DNA of 64,000 nt, from NCBI GenBank assembly GCA_949292215.1, contig CASEYW010000059.1, positions 62,001 through 126,000 of the forward strand. Direction: 5' to 3'. Positions 36,734 through 46,486 of this stretch are shown in pieces. How positions within the stretch are numbered: position 1 is the stretch's first letter; each line of letters begins with the position of its first letter. The stretch comes from an uncultured bacterium. Lineage in GTDB: Bacteria; Verrucomicrobiota; Lentisphaeria; Victivallales; UBA1829. The position numbers were made by a program, and so were the translations under genes. Under the pieces are notes generated by a model, which was not told the DNA's origin, ran no database searches, and saw only the letters and a list, made by a program, of their open reading frames with translations.

Positions 36734-38857
36734 ATGTCCAAGCATATCAGAACCATCAGCGTATTTCTTCTGGCGGCATTTCTTGCCGTACCCGTCTTTT
36801 CCGCATTTGAAGAAACGGAGGAGCTCCGTTTGATCGCCAATCTGACAACCTCCATGTTCTCCAAAATGCACTATGTCAAACGCGATATTTCACCGGAAAA
36901 TTCCAGCAAGCTCTTCGATTCCTACATCAAAGCACTTGATCCGATGAAAATCTTTTTTACAAAAGAGCAGATCAATCTCTGGCGGCTGCATGAGCGCCGC
37001 CTGCTTCCCGGTCTTGCCGCCACAGGCGATGTTTCCATTGCATTCGGAATTTTCAATGAATACCTAAAAATTCTGAATGAATACGAAGAGTTCGTCAAGA
37101 AGCAGAATTTTACAGAAGCCGACTTCAAGACCAATGAGTCCTTTGATTTTGATCGTTCCAAAGCGGAATGGCCCGCCAACAAAGCGGTGAGAAATGAACT
37201 CTGGCGCAAAAAACTGAAAAGCGATATTCTCGCCTTTATGCTTCAGGATAAAATCAAAGCGGAAGAGGCCGAAAAAGACGCAAAAGAGGGAAAGAAAGGC
37301 AAAGAACCTCCCGTGACGTCAAAACCGCCTGCGGAACGTGTCAAAAAACGGATTGAGCAGTTCGTGCAGTTCAATCAGAAACTGGAACCGATTGAAGCAC
37401 TGGAAATTTATCTGAACAGTCTTGCCAGGCTTTATGATCCGCATACGAACTACATGGCACCGCGAAGCGAAGAGGATTTCAACATCGGAATGCAGCTTTC
37501 CCTTGTCGGAATCGGTGCGCTGCTCACAAGTGAAGATGGTTACACAAAGATTGTACAGATCATCCCCGGAGGCCCTGCCGACAAGGACAAGCGCCTCAAG
37601 GCGGATGACCGGATCATAGCCGTTGCACAGGAAAACGGGGAGCCGGTTGATGTAGTTGATATGCCTCTGACCAAAGTGGTCTCCCTTATCCGCGGCGAAG
37701 AAGGCACCAAAGTAACTCTGACCATTCTGGAAGGGATCAAAGGAGCCAAAGCAGTTCCCGTCAACATTGTCCTGACCAGAACCAAAGTGGAGTTGAAGGA
37801 ATCCGAGGCAAAAGGTGAACTGCATACGATCAAAGGTCCGGATGGCAAATTGCTCCGGATCGGCGTCATCACACTCCCCTCGTTCTATATCGACTTCAAA
37901 GCGGCTGGAAGCGGCGACAGAAATTACAAGAGTTCCACCCGCGATGTCAAAAATCTGATTGAAGGATTCAAAAAGCAGGGAAAACTTGATGGTCTTATTG
38001 TTGATTTGCGCACCAATGGCGGAGGCAGTCTCCAGGAGGCAGTCTCCCTGACCGGTCTCTTCATCAAAACCGGTCCCGTGGTCCAGCTGCGCGATGCTGC
38101 CGGCCGGGTGGAGGTCTATAAGGATGAGGACCCGGAAGTTACCTATGATGGTCCACTCATCGTCATGACAAACCGTTTGAGTGCCTCCGCTTCGGAAATT
38201 TTCGCCGGAGCAATCAAGGATTATAAGCGCGGAATCCTTGTCGGCGATCAGAAAACCCACGGAAAAGGTTCTGTTCAGACCGTTGCCGATCTCGGACATT
38301 ATCTGCCCTACCTCGGCTACAACTTTCCCGCAGGTTCCATCAAACTCACCAATGCGAAATTCTATCGGATCAGCGGAGCTTCCACGCAGAAAAAAGGAGT
38401 CACGCCCGACATTGCCTTCCCCACTTTCACCGATACGATGGAGACCGGCGAAGACAAACTCGAAAATGCCATGGAATGGGATTCGATCAAAGCGGTCCGC
38501 CATCCTGTGTACGATGCGGAGCTCGGGACCACCGTCAGGAATCTCAAGACAAAATCGGATGCCCGCGTCAATGCGAGCAAGGAGTTCTCCGCTCTCAAAC
38601 GGGACATCGCCTATCTGATGAAGAACAAAGATAAAAAGACGATCTCCCTTAACTTCGACCAGCGCTGGAAAGAGTATCAGCGGGAGAAGGACATCTATGA
38701 GGAGCAGTCAAAACTCCTGCATCTTGACTCCCGGACGGACGACAAGAAAAACCGCAAAAAAGATCTTTATCTTGATGAAACACTGAACATCATGCGCGAT
38801 TATATCGCGGAAAAGACACCAACGGCAAAGACGCTTCTCGCCGGCGGAAAAAAATAA
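36734..38857 (+). CDS. prc: Carboxy-terminal processing protease Prc/Tsp
   Basis: About 707 residues from ATG 36734, with GGGAG 6 bases upstream. A signal peptide (IRTISVFLLAAFLAVPVFSA) is followed by the Tsp N-terminal domain, a PDZ domain (GPADKDKRLKADDRI) and an S41 protease domain. The Ser/Lys dyad is Ser485 in NRLSASASEIF and Lys511 in THGKGSV, in the spacing of E. coli Tsp. A DUF3340-type C-terminal domain follows. It trims C-terminal tails of envelope proteins. It is 26 bases upstream of the murA gene and likely co-transcribed. Confidence 0.95.
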   Translation: MSKHIRTISVFLLAAFLAVPVFSAFEETEELRLIANLTTSMFSKMHYVKRDISPENSSKLFDSYIKALDPMKIFFTKEQINLWRLHERRLLPGLAATGDVSIAFGIFNEYLKILNEYEEFVKKQNFTEADFKTNESFDFDRSKAEWPANKAVRNELWRKKLKSDILAFMLQDKIKAEEAEKDAKEGKKGKEPPVTSKPPAERVKKRIEQFVQFNQKLEPIEALEIYLNSLARLYDPHTNYMAPRSEEDFNIGMQLSLVGIGALLTSEDGYTKIVQIIPGGPADKDKRLKADDRIIAVAQENGEPVDVVDMPLTKVVSLIRGEEGTKVTLTILEGIKGAKAVPVNIVLTRTKVELKESEAKGELHTIKGPDGKLLRIGVITLPSFYIDFKAAGSGDRNYKSSTRDVKNLIEGFKKQGKLDGLIVDLRTNGGGSLQEAVSLTGLFIKTGPVVQLRDAAGRVEVYKDEDPEVTYDGPLIVMTNRLSASASEIFAGAIKDYKRGILVGDQKTHGKGSVQTVADLGHYLPYLGYNFPAGSIKLTNAKFYRISGASTQKKGVTPDIAFPTFTDTMETGEDKLENAMEWDSIKAVRHPVYDAELGTTVRNLKTKSDARVNASKEFSALKRDIAYLMKNKDKKTISLNFDQRWKEYQREKDIYEEQSKLLHLDSRTDDKKNRKKDLYLDETLNIMRDYIAEKTPTAKTLLAGGKK

Positions 38858-38883
38858 GCGGAATTCCGCAAAGAGAGGATATT

Positions 38884-40170
38884 GTGCTGAGTCTGATCAT
38901 TGAGGGACCTTCCCGGATTTCGGGATGTGTGACGATGGGCGGAAACAAAAACGCCGTTCTGCCGATGATCGCTGCTGCAATGCTGACCGATGAGGAAGTG
39001 ATTCTGCACAATGTCCCGGAAATCATTGATGTTGAAAATATGCTCCGTCTGGCGGCTGCGCTCGGCGCTTCGGTCAAACGGGAAAAAACAACGGTAGTCA
39101 TCAAAGCGGATCAGCTCAAAACCGGCAGACTGCCGGAGGAAATGTGTTCGGCTCTGCGCACCTCTCTGCTTTTTGCCGGTCCTCTTGCTGTCCGCACAGG
39201 GAATGCCGTTCTGTGGCCTCCCGGCGGTGATGTCATCGGACGCCGCAGACTTGACGCCCATTTCTACGGTCTGCGAAAACTTGGCATTCAGATTCAGGCG
39301 GATACAATCCCGTTCGACTTTTCCTGTACCAGACGCAAAACAAGTGTCTGCGACATGTTTCTGGATGAAGCAAGCGTAACCGCCACGGAACACATCATGA
39401 CTTCAGCCTCGCTTTTTCCGCGTAAAACCATCATCCGCAATGCCGCGGCTGAACCGCACATTGCCCAGCTCGCAGGACTTCTCGTCAAAATGGGCGCGGA
39501 GATTTCCGGAATCGACACAAACACCCTGACAATCATCGGAAAGCGGAAACTCCATGGAGCCGAGCACACCGTGGAAGGCGACCATATCGAAGCCGCCAGC
39601 TTTCTTTCCCTCTGCGCGGCAGCAGGAGGCAATATTGAAATCAACGGAATCATTGCACCGCGTTACTACTGGATGATCCGCCGCGTCTTTGAGCGTTTCG
39701 GGCTGGCATTCCGTCTGGAGCCCGGAAAGATCACGATGTCGGCCCGGAAAATGCGGATTCGCCCGGACTTCGGCAACGCCATCCCGACCATTTCAGACGG
39801 CCCATGGCCACAATTTCCGAGCGATATGATGAGCTGCATGATCGTTGCAGCAACGCAGGCGAAAGGCTCGGTGCTCTTTTTCGAAAAAATGTTTGAAAGC
39901 CGCATCTATTTCGTGGATCGGATCATTGCGATGGGTGCGAATGCAATCGTCTGTGATCCGCATCGTGTGGTCATCTCCGGACCGGCAAAACTGCGTGGAA
40001 TCACGATGTCGAGTCCAGACATCCGCGCGGGAATGGCAATGATCATTGCCGCCGCCTGTGCCAAAGGAATCTCCGTCATCAACAATGCAGAAATCGTCTT
40101 TCGCGGATATGAAAACCTGCCGGAAAAACTCTCATCCCTCGGAGTCCGGATCAAACTGGCGGAACTTTAA
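38884..40170 (+). CDS. murA: UDP-N-acetylglucosamine 1-carboxyvinyltransferase with Asp at the catalytic Cys position
   Basis: 428 residues from GTG 38884, with GAGAGGA upstream. It catalyses the first committed step of peptidoglycan synthesis (enolpyruvyl transfer from PEP to UDP-GlcNAc). Lys22 (GGNKNAVLP) and the late FPSDMM Asp match MurA. The catalytic loop reads PPGGDVIGRRRLD with Asp116 where most MurA proteins have Cys (E. coli Cys115). This natural Asp form is known from Chlamydia and Mycobacterium and resists fosfomycin. It follows prc and precedes an unknown secreted protein by 3 bases. Confidence 0.93.
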   Translation: MLSLIIEGPSRISGCVTMGGNKNAVLPMIAAAMLTDEEVILHNVPEIIDVENMLRLAAALGASVKREKTTVVIKADQLKTGRLPEEMCSALRTSLLFAGPLAVRTGNAVLWPPGGDVIGRRRLDAHFYGLRKLGIQIQADTIPFDFSCTRRKTSVCDMFLDEASVTATEHIMTSASLFPRKTIIRNAAAEPHIAQLAGLLVKMGAEISGIDTNTLTIIGKRKLHGAEHTVEGDHIEAASFLSLCAAAGGNIEINGIIAPRYYWMIRRVFERFGLAFRLEPGKITMSARKMRIRPDFGNAIPTISDGPWPQFPSDMMSCMIVAATQAKGSVLFFEKMFESRIYFVDRIIAMGANAIVCDPHRVVISGPAKLRGITMSSPDIRAGMAMIIAAACAKGISVINNAEIVFRGYENLPEKLSSLGVRIKLAEL

Positions 40171-40173
40171 CCG

Positions 40174-40947
40174 ATGTGCAAACGCCGTTCCCATCTGCTG
40201 CTTCTATTCACTCTTCTGCTTCCTCTCAACGGTGCTCCGCCGGGATCGCAGGAGCCTGTCGGCGACCTTCCTCTGCCGACCGTTGTCTATCTTTCCCTGC
40301 CAGCCTGCGTTTCCGCCGTGCTGGAAAATCCGGAACGCACGGAAGAGCTGTTCCGCACCAACTCCTATCCCCGCAACCTCATTCTTTACCAGTTGGAAAA
40401 GGAGATCGAAAAAGAACTGAAAGCTGTGGGAAACGCAACGGCGGCAGAAGCAATCCGCCTGCGAAAACAGCAGAATCTTGTTTCCAAAGTCGAATTTCTT
40501 TATCTGAAAGCAAACTCCGAGCCTAGTGTGATGAGAGCCCTTCTGAAGCTGAACGGCCTTGCGGAAGATCTGCCTGCCCGCGCAGACGACAATGTCTATG
40601 AAATTCTCTTCTCCCGTCTCTGGATGCCAGATCAAGCACTGGAATCCAATGCCATCCGGCGGCGACCGGAAACACGGGTCAGAAACAGGATCATTGAATT
40701 CCTGATCCGAATTCAGTTGAATCTGGCGCTTGCGCTCTGTGAATCTTCCTCCAACACAATTGAGGCAAAAACCGCAGCCTTGATTGAACTTTCAAACATC
40801 GCGGCGATTCCGCCTCCGGAAATCGACTGCGGAAACATCCGGACGCCTGTCGCAGGAAAGAGCGAACCGGTGTATCAGAAAACCTCTTTTCCCATTCTTG
40901 ACCTCTACTCAGATCTCTTTCATGTCACCGACTGGAGTCCATTTTAA
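40174..40947 (+). CDS. Hypothetical secreted protein downstream of murA
   Basis: 257 residues, beginning 3 bases after murA and probably in its operon. A Sec signal peptide is visible (CKRRSHLLLLFTLLLPLNGA). The remainder is helical and charged with no recognised domain (for example ALALCESSSNTIEAKTAALI). Position next to prc and murA suggests an envelope role, which is inference. The function is unknown. Confidence 0.6.
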   Translation: MCKRRSHLLLLFTLLLPLNGAPPGSQEPVGDLPLPTVVYLSLPACVSAVLENPERTEELFRTNSYPRNLILYQLEKEIEKELKAVGNATAAEAIRLRKQQNLVSKVEFLYLKANSEPSVMRALLKLNGLAEDLPARADDNVYEILFSRLWMPDQALESNAIRRRPETRVRNRIIEFLIRIQLNLALALCESSSNTIEAKTAALIELSNIAAIPPPEIDCGNIRTPVAGKSEPVYQKTSFPILDLYSDLFHVTDWSPF

Positions 40948-41148
40948 GCAGTTTGTTTTATTGTCATCCGATGTTATTTTGAATTGACTGGTGTTGTTTT
41001 ATGTCGTTTTGTATTTTTTATCTTTCTTCTTTCTTTCATATTAACGGAAAAATTCATTTTGATGGAACTTGCATAAATAAAAATTGAGGCTATCTTTCTC
41101 ATATCAAATTCCAAAGGAACAACTTTTCTCAAAGTATGGAGAATTCGA

Positions 41149-41652
41149 ATGACGAATGACGAAATAAAAGCATTGATCGCATCCCGCGTTTCTGAGGGGA
41201 TCTCCCTTTCCAAAATTCAGGATGAACTGACGGAAAAAGGTGTCCGCATGACCTATATGGAACTGCGGATGCTCGCATCCGAAATTGAATCCGCCGACTG
41301 GAGCAAACTCGATAAAGAAGAACCGAAAAAGGAAACTCCTCCGGAAGAGTCCGTGCCGATCGACGACGAGGAGAGCGCAGAAGAAGATGACCTGGATCTT
41401 CCAGCGGATGACACGAAAGCCGATGCAGAGCCGGCTTCAGACAAGGTCCGCGGCAAAACGGTTGTCGAGCTGAGCAAACTGATGAAACCGGGAACCATCG
41501 CCAACGGTACCGTTAAATTCGGCTCTGGCGTAACGGCAGACTGGTTCCTCGACCAGACCGGACGCCTCGGACTGTCTAAAACGACCGGAAAACCCGATGA
41601 AACAGACATCATGGAATTCCAGGAGGAACTCCAGAAACTCTTTGGAAACTGA
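41149..41652 (+). CDS. Hypothetical protein with acidic linker
   Basis: 167 residues from ATG 41149, with GGAG 8 bases upstream. It has an N-terminal helical domain (TNDEIKALIASRVSEGISLS), a very acidic low-complexity linker (DDEESAEEDDLDLPADD) and a C-terminal conserved domain (GTIANGTVKFGSGVTADWFL). The two-domain layout with a flexible linker suggests an adaptor-type cytoplasmic protein. It lies 19 bases upstream of cysS and may be co-transcribed. No family is recognised. Confidence 0.7.
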   Translation: MTNDEIKALIASRVSEGISLSKIQDELTEKGVRMTYMELRMLASEIESADWSKLDKEEPKKETPPEESVPIDDEESAEEDDLDLPADDTKADAEPASDKVRGKTVVELSKLMKPGTIANGTVKFGSGVTADWFLDQTGRLGLSKTTGKPDETDIMEFQEELQKLFGN

Positions 41653-41671
41653 ACGGGAGAATAACGGCATC

Positions 41672-43081
41672 ATGAAGTTTTTCAATACACTGGGCAGAAC
41701 CGTTCAGGATTTCACCCCGATACATTCCGGCGAAGTCGGAATGTATACCTGCGGACCGACCGTCTACAATTATGCGCACATCGGCAATTTCAGGGCGTAT
41801 CTCTTTGAAGATCTCCTGAAACGGACACTCGAATACTATGGATTCAAAGTAACACAGGTCATGAACCTCACCGATGTGGATGACAAGACCATCCGCGATT
41901 CCAAAGCCAAGGGAATGCCGCTCCGCGATTTCACTGCAATTTACAAAAAAGCATTTTTCGAAGATCTCGACGAACTGAGAATTGAACGCGCAGCATACTA
42001 TCCGGAAGCGACAACCCATATTCCGGAAATGATTCAAATGATTCAAGTCCTGATGGAAAAAGGGTACGCCTATCAGGCTCCGGACAAATCCATCTATTTT
42101 TCCATCGAGAAATTCCGGAATTACGGAGCACTCGCACGGATCGACAAGGAAAACCAGCGTGCCGGAGTCCGCATCAATACGGATGAGTACGCGAAAGATT
42201 CCGTTGCGGATTTCGCCCTCTGGAAGGCGTGGGACCCGAACGACGGTGAAGTGAAATGGGACAGTCCCTGGGGCGAAGGCCGTCCCGGATGGCATCTCGA
42301 ATGCAGTGCCATGAGCATGAAGTATCTCGGCAAGACCTTCGACATCCACACCGGTGGAGTCGATAACATGTTTCCCCATCACGAAGATGAGATTGCCCAG
42401 AGCGAAGCGGCTAACGGATGCAAATTCGTCAATTACTGGCTGCACTGCGAACATCTGATTGTCGACGGGAAAAAAATGTCGAAGTCGCTCGGCAACTTCT
42501 ATACGATTCGCGACCTCGGGAAAATGGGGTACAGCGGAAGAGAAATCCGCTGGACGCTGATTGGCACACACTATCGTTCGAAACTCAATTTCAGTCTTGC
42601 CGCACTTGATCAGGCAAAAAATGCGCTTTCGAAATTTGATGCGTTTTTCCAGCGTCTGAACGCCCTGCCTGCAGGGAACAAGGGCGTGCAGGAAGCCCGG
42701 AACGCGGCAGATACGGCAAAAGAAAAATTCAAAGCCGCATTCGGAGATGATCTGAACATTGCCGAAGGACTCTCCGCAGTCTACACACTGGAACGAACCA
42801 TAAACGGACTTCTCGCTAAAAACGAACTGGAATCCGAAGGAGCAGCTGTGATCCTCCAGCAGTTCCGTGATTTCGACCGGATTCTTGCCGTTTTCGATGT
42901 CGATGCAGCCAAAACAGAATCACCGGAAGTACCCGATGAGGTCAAAGAGCTCGTGAATCAGCGTGCGGAAGCCAAAAAAGCAAAGGATTTCGCACGGGCG
43001 GATGCGCTTCGTGATCAGCTTAAAGCTCTCGGCTGGATGGTTAAAGATACTCCGGCTGGACCTGAAATCAAAAAAATCTGA
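41672..43081 (+). CDS. cysS: Cysteinyl-tRNA synthetase
   Basis: About 469 residues from ATG 41672, with GGGAGA upstream. The class I signatures are AHIGN (HIGH-like) and KKMSKSLGN; zinc ligands lie in YTCGPT, HLECSAM and HHEDEIAQSE. The C-terminal anticodon-binding helical domain ends in FARADALRDQLKALGW. The enzyme charges tRNA-Cys. It heads a likely operon with DUF523 and GNAT genes; the first two gaps are short and the last pair overlaps. Confidence 0.97.
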   Translation: MKFFNTLGRTVQDFTPIHSGEVGMYTCGPTVYNYAHIGNFRAYLFEDLLKRTLEYYGFKVTQVMNLTDVDDKTIRDSKAKGMPLRDFTAIYKKAFFEDLDELRIERAAYYPEATTHIPEMIQMIQVLMEKGYAYQAPDKSIYFSIEKFRNYGALARIDKENQRAGVRINTDEYAKDSVADFALWKAWDPNDGEVKWDSPWGEGRPGWHLECSAMSMKYLGKTFDIHTGGVDNMFPHHEDEIAQSEAANGCKFVNYWLHCEHLIVDGKKMSKSLGNFYTIRDLGKMGYSGREIRWTLIGTHYRSKLNFSLAALDQAKNALSKFDAFFQRLNALPAGNKGVQEARNAADTAKEKFKAAFGDDLNIAEGLSAVYTLERTINGLLAKNELESEGAAVILQQFRDFDRILAVFDVDAAKTESPEVPDEVKELVNQRAEAKKAKDFARADALRDQLKALGWMVKDTPAGPEIKKI

Positions 43082-43103
43082 CGAAAACCGGGAGAATACC
43101 GGA

Positions 43104-43589
43104 ATGAAGAAGCCGAAAATCGCAATCAGCGCATGTCTGATCGGATTGAAGTACCGTTACGACGGTTCCTCTAAAATGGATATGTCGATCGTCAATGCTC
43201 TGAAAGACAAAGTGGACTTCATTCCGGTATGCCCGGAAGTCGAGTGCGGACTGGATATACCCCGTCCGCCGATGCACCTTGAGGCTTCGCCGAAAGGAAC
43301 ACGACTGAAAATTACAGAAACTGGCGAAGATGTCACAGAAATGATGACCGAATGGGGACTCGGCAAACTGGATAAACTGGAACGACTGAAAATCGATGCG
43401 TACATCTTCAAGTCAAAATCTCCAAGCTGCGGACTTTGCAGCGCAAAACTTCACAATAAGACGGGAAAATGTCTCTCCGCATCGGGGAAAGGGGTTTTCG
43501 CCGCCATGCTGACTCGCCGTTTTCCCCGTCTTCCGGTCTGCCAGGAGACGGATTTTCCGGAAATTCTCAAGGAACTGGATCTGGAATGA
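43104..43589 (+). CDS. DUF523 family protein
   Basis: 161 residues from ATG 43104, with GGGAGAA upstream. The family signature is visible: an N-terminal SACLIG, the block PVCPEVECGLDIPRPP and YIFKSKSPSCG, giving several conserved Cys residues that may bind a metal or Fe-S centre (inference). It lies 22 bases after cysS and overlaps the following GNAT gene, so co-expression with cysteinyl-tRNA synthetase is likely. Its biochemical role is not known. Confidence 0.88.
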   Translation: MKKPKIAISACLIGLKYRYDGSSKMDMSIVNALKDKVDFIPVCPEVECGLDIPRPPMHLEASPKGTRLKITETGEDVTEMMTEWGLGKLDKLERLKIDAYIFKSKSPSCGLCSAKLHNKTGKCLSASGKGVFAAMLTRRFPRLPVCQETDFPEILKELDLE

Positions 43590-44032
43590 ACTTCTCTGTC
43601 GTATTTGCGGAAGAGACACATCTGCCGTTCCTTCAGCAGTACGACACTCACATTCCAGCCGCCCATCTTCCCGGAAAAATCAAAAGACATGAAATCTGCA
43701 TCATTCGCTGCGATACGACAGCAATCGGCTGGATGCGCTGGAATCTCTTCTGGGATAACACCCCGTTTCTGAATCTGATTTATCTTCTGGAACCGTTCCG
43801 GGGAAAAGGGGCAGGCTCTTGCGCCATGCGCTACTGGGAACAACACATGGCGGAAAACGGATACCACCGACTCATGACTTCCACGCAATCGAATGAGAAA
43901 GCTCAGCATTTCTACCGGAAACTCGGATATCGCGATGCGGGAGTTCTTCTTCTGCCCGGGGAAGCGGCGGAACTGCTCTTCCTCAAGGAAATTTTCTGTC
44001 AGAAGATATCCATTTCAACTCCAGGCGAATAG
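43586..44032 (+). CDS. GNAT family N-acetyltransferase
   Basis: 148 residues from ATG 43586, which overlaps the DUF523 stop as ATGA. The acetyl-CoA loop is seen in LEPFRGKGAGSCAM, and the late segment NEKAQHFYRKLGYRDAG is the usual GNAT C-terminal motif. The acetyl acceptor cannot be identified. It is the last gene of the cysS operon and converges on the GH4 gene. Confidence 0.85.
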   Translation: MNFSVVFAEETHLPFLQQYDTHIPAAHLPGKIKRHEICIIRCDTTAIGWMRWNLFWDNTPFLNLIYLLEPFRGKGAGSCAMRYWEQHMAENGYHRLMTSTQSNEKAQHFYRKLGYRDAGVLLLPGEAAELLFLKEIFCQKISISTPGE

Positions 44033-44125
44033 AGTTGCTCTCTCTCTTTTTTCTGCGGAAAAAGCCTCTTAGGAGACACCGGAGCCGTTTTCTGTTCTGC
44101 TGTCGAAACCGGTCACGTTCCACAA

Positions 44126-44158
44126 ACAAAAAATCCCCGTGTTTTTCCACGGGGATTT
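44126..44158 (-). terminator. Rho-independent terminator of the GH4 gene
   Basis: AAATCCCCGTG (44131-44141) pairs with CACGGGGATTT (44148-44158). The minus strand continues with a T-rich run, ending transcription of the gene whose stop is at 44184; it may also act on the converging cysS operon. Confidence 0.88.
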
Positions 44159-44183
44159 CGGAAGTACCTAAAACGGAAAGAGC

Positions 44184-45536
44184 TCAGGCAAAGAATTTCG
44201 GATCAATCTGATCCTTCAAAGCCTCAAACAACTCATCCACCATCGACTGAATCTCATCCAGACCGAGTACGGCTTGCGTCAGAGGATCGGCAGCAACCGC
44301 ATGGAAAATATCGCGTCGACTGCAATTCAAAGCGCCTTGAGCGCCCATGATCTGCACGTTGATCATGCCACGATTCAGGTTGGCAAGCTGTTCCGGATAA
44401 TGCTCGACACGTCCGGGGAAGATACCGCCACCGCAGACAAGGCTCGGAACTTCCACACAAGACTCCGGCGGAAGAGTCGGAATCAAGCCATGATTCATGA
44501 CATTGAGATTTGCCGAAAACGGAATATTCTTTTCAATTGCGGCAATGATCTGAACGCCGTATTCCGCACTCGGCTTGACATCAATCTCTTTCGTTCCGGC
44601 AAGATATGCCTTCAGATCGTTTTCATTTCGAATCTGAAGAGCACGACAGATGGAAACCGAAGCTCCGGAAACACCAGACCCCATAGTGTTCCAGTCGATT
44701 CCGTCCTCAATCTTTGGATAATCATTGCTGCAGAACTTGTCGATCAGATCCTGACGCTTGCGGATGTAAGGAATGTATTCGCTGCCATGTCCGCTGGACT
44801 CCGTCGGGAAATAGCCGAAATGACGCATGATCTCAAAGCGGACCTTATCCCTCTTGTAAATTTCTGGATTGTCAAGGCATTTGCGGAGTTCGGGATAAAG
44901 ATCTCTGCCATCCGCCTCCAGTTTGAGCATAAATGCCTGATGATTGACTCCCGCGGCGTAATAATGCAGCTTCTCATACGGAATTTTCAGCCAGCCGGCA
45001 ATCTGTTTGGATGTACCCTGCACACTGTGACAGAGACCGATCACCTGAACAGTTTTCGCACGTTTGCTCAACGCGATCGTATTCATGGACATCGGATTGA
45101 CATAATTCAGAAGCAAAGCTCCCGGACAGACCTCTTCCATCGTGTCAAGTACTTCAAAGAGGTCTTTGAGAGTGCGAAGTCCGCGGAACACGCCTCCAGG
45201 TCCGAGAGAATCCGCAACCACCTGCTGAACCCCGTATTTTGCAGGAATCGAATACTCCAGTTCCTGGTGCTGAATTGTGCCGGAACGGAAAATCGTAATC
45301 ACATAATCCGCCCCGGTCAGAGCCTTGCGGAGATCTGTTGTGGTTTCCGGATGAAAATCCAAGTTGAGTTTTGATGCAATCAGACCGCAGATCGTCGCTG
45401 AATTTTCAAGCCGCTTTGCATCAATGTCCATCAATGTCAGCTGACATTTCCGGAGCACAGGGTCCAGAAGAATGTCCTTCATGAAGTTCTGCGCAAAGAT
45501 GACACCACCCGCACCAACTAAAACGATTTTTGCCAT
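44184..45536 (-). CDS. GH4 alpha-galactosidase/alpha-glucosidase-like enzyme
   Basis: About 450 residues from ATG 45536, with AAGGA 9 bases upstream. The N-terminal NAD-binding fold (KIVLVGAGGVIFAQ) is followed by the GH4 metal and catalytic elements GLCHSVQ and AGVNHQAF. The NPMSM block and the Cys-His pair bind Mn2+. GH4 enzymes cleave alpha- or beta-glycosides by an NAD-dependent redox-elimination route in the cytoplasm; an alpha-galactosidase (MelA-like) is favoured. It is divergent from an AraC regulator that probably controls it. Confidence 0.92.
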   Translation of the reverse strand: MAKIVLVGAGGVIFAQNFMKDILLDPVLRKCQLTLMDIDAKRLENSATICGLIASKLNLDFHPETTTDLRKALTGADYVITIFRSGTIQHQELEYSIPAKYGVQQVVADSLGPGGVFRGLRTLKDLFEVLDTMEEVCPGALLLNYVNPMSMNTIALSKRAKTVQVIGLCHSVQGTSKQIAGWLKIPYEKLHYYAAGVNHQAFMLKLEADGRDLYPELRKCLDNPEIYKRDKVRFEIMRHFGYFPTESSGHGSEYIPYIRKRQDLIDKFCSNDYPKIEDGIDWNTMGSGVSGASVSICRALQIRNENDLKAYLAGTKEIDVKPSAEYGVQIIAAIEKNIPFSANLNVMNHGLIPTLPPESCVEVPSLVCGGGIFPGRVEHYPEQLANLNRGMINVQIMGAQGALNCSRRDIFHAVAADPLTQAVLGLDEIQSMVDELFEALKDQIDPKFFA

Positions 45537-45587
45537 TTTTTCATTTCCTTTTTTGTTCAAGGTTGAATTTTTGCGTTCAATGGGAAT

Positions 45588-45615
45588 ATTATACAACAGA
45601 ATTCCCTATTTAGAA
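45588..45615 (-). promoter_or_regulatory. Promoter of the GH4 gene
   Basis: On the minus strand, TTCTAA (45610-45615), 16 bases, then TATAAT (45588-45593). The -10 is perfect and the -35 is poor, which suits an activator-dependent promoter under the divergent AraC protein. Confidence 0.5.
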
Positions 45616-45655
45616 GATGCACTTTTGATTTATTAACTGGATTTTTGAGGCATTC

Positions 45656-46486
45656 ATGACGACACAACGCAAAAAAGAATACATCTGCGGATGCTATCGC
45701 CCGGAACTCGACGGATTTCCGAAAATTGATCTGCCGATCTATCCGCGTTCCTCCGGACACTTCCGGAGACCGGCGGATTTCCGGGAAGCAATTCCCGCAG
45801 GGAAAAAGAAATTCGTTCAGCTCTTCTGGGGAATCGAAGGCGAAGGAATGATTGAAATCGACGGAAAAAACGAAATTCTCCATTCCGGTGAAGTTGTCTA
45901 CCATCTTCCAATGGAACCTCATATACATCAATCGCTTACAGATGTATGGGAATATCGGTGGATCACCTTCGACGGTCCCAATGCCCGCGATTTCATGCTC
46001 TCTTATCACTATCCGCGAGTATGCTTTCCTGCCGGTCCCTGCCCGCATGAAAGTTTCCTGACATTCGAAAACCTCATGCTTGAGCGGACTCCCTACGCAT
46101 GGAGAAAAATGTTTGCCATCCTCTGCGACATCCTAGCTCTCGCGGGAGGCTCAAATCAGGAGGCAACCCTGGAAAACAAACTGCTTGCCGAATCCATCCG
46201 CATTTGCAAGGAAAATTTCCGGAATCCCAATCTCAACGTCAACGCCCTTGCTGAACGGCTCAACATCAACCGCTCAACCCTCCTCCGCATCTTCCGCAGA
46301 AAAATGGACATGGCACCATCCGAATACATCGGACAGCTTCGGATTCAAAACGCTGTCACGCTACTGAAACAAACCATCTTTCCCATTCGTGAAATTGCTG
46401 AACGATCCGGCTTTCAGGATGTCAATTATTTTTGCAGAATCATCAAGTCGCACACAGGAAAAACGCCGTCAGAGCTGAGACAATAA
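45656..46486 (+). CDS. AraC-family regulator, divergent from GH4
   Basis: 276 residues. The N-terminal cupin-like sensor (EGEGMIEIDGKNEILHSGEV) is followed by two helix-turn-helix motifs (LNVNALAERLNINRSTLLRI and IREIAERSGFQDVNYFCRII) and the ending KSHTGKTPSELRQ, the AraC signature. It probably activates the GH4 gene when its alpha-galactoside or similar inducer is present (inference from position). The start ATG has GAGG a few bases upstream. Confidence 0.88.
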   Translation: MTTQRKKEYICGCYRPELDGFPKIDLPIYPRSSGHFRRPADFREAIPAGKKKFVQLFWGIEGEGMIEIDGKNEILHSGEVVYHLPMEPHIHQSLTDVWEYRWITFDGPNARDFMLSYHYPRVCFPAGPCPHESFLTFENLMLERTPYAWRKMFAILCDILALAGGSNQEATLENKLLAESIRICKENFRNPNLNVNALAERLNINRSTLLRIFRRKMDMAPSEYIGQLRIQNAVTLLKQTIFPIREIAERSGFQDVNYFCRIIKSHTGKTPSELRQ

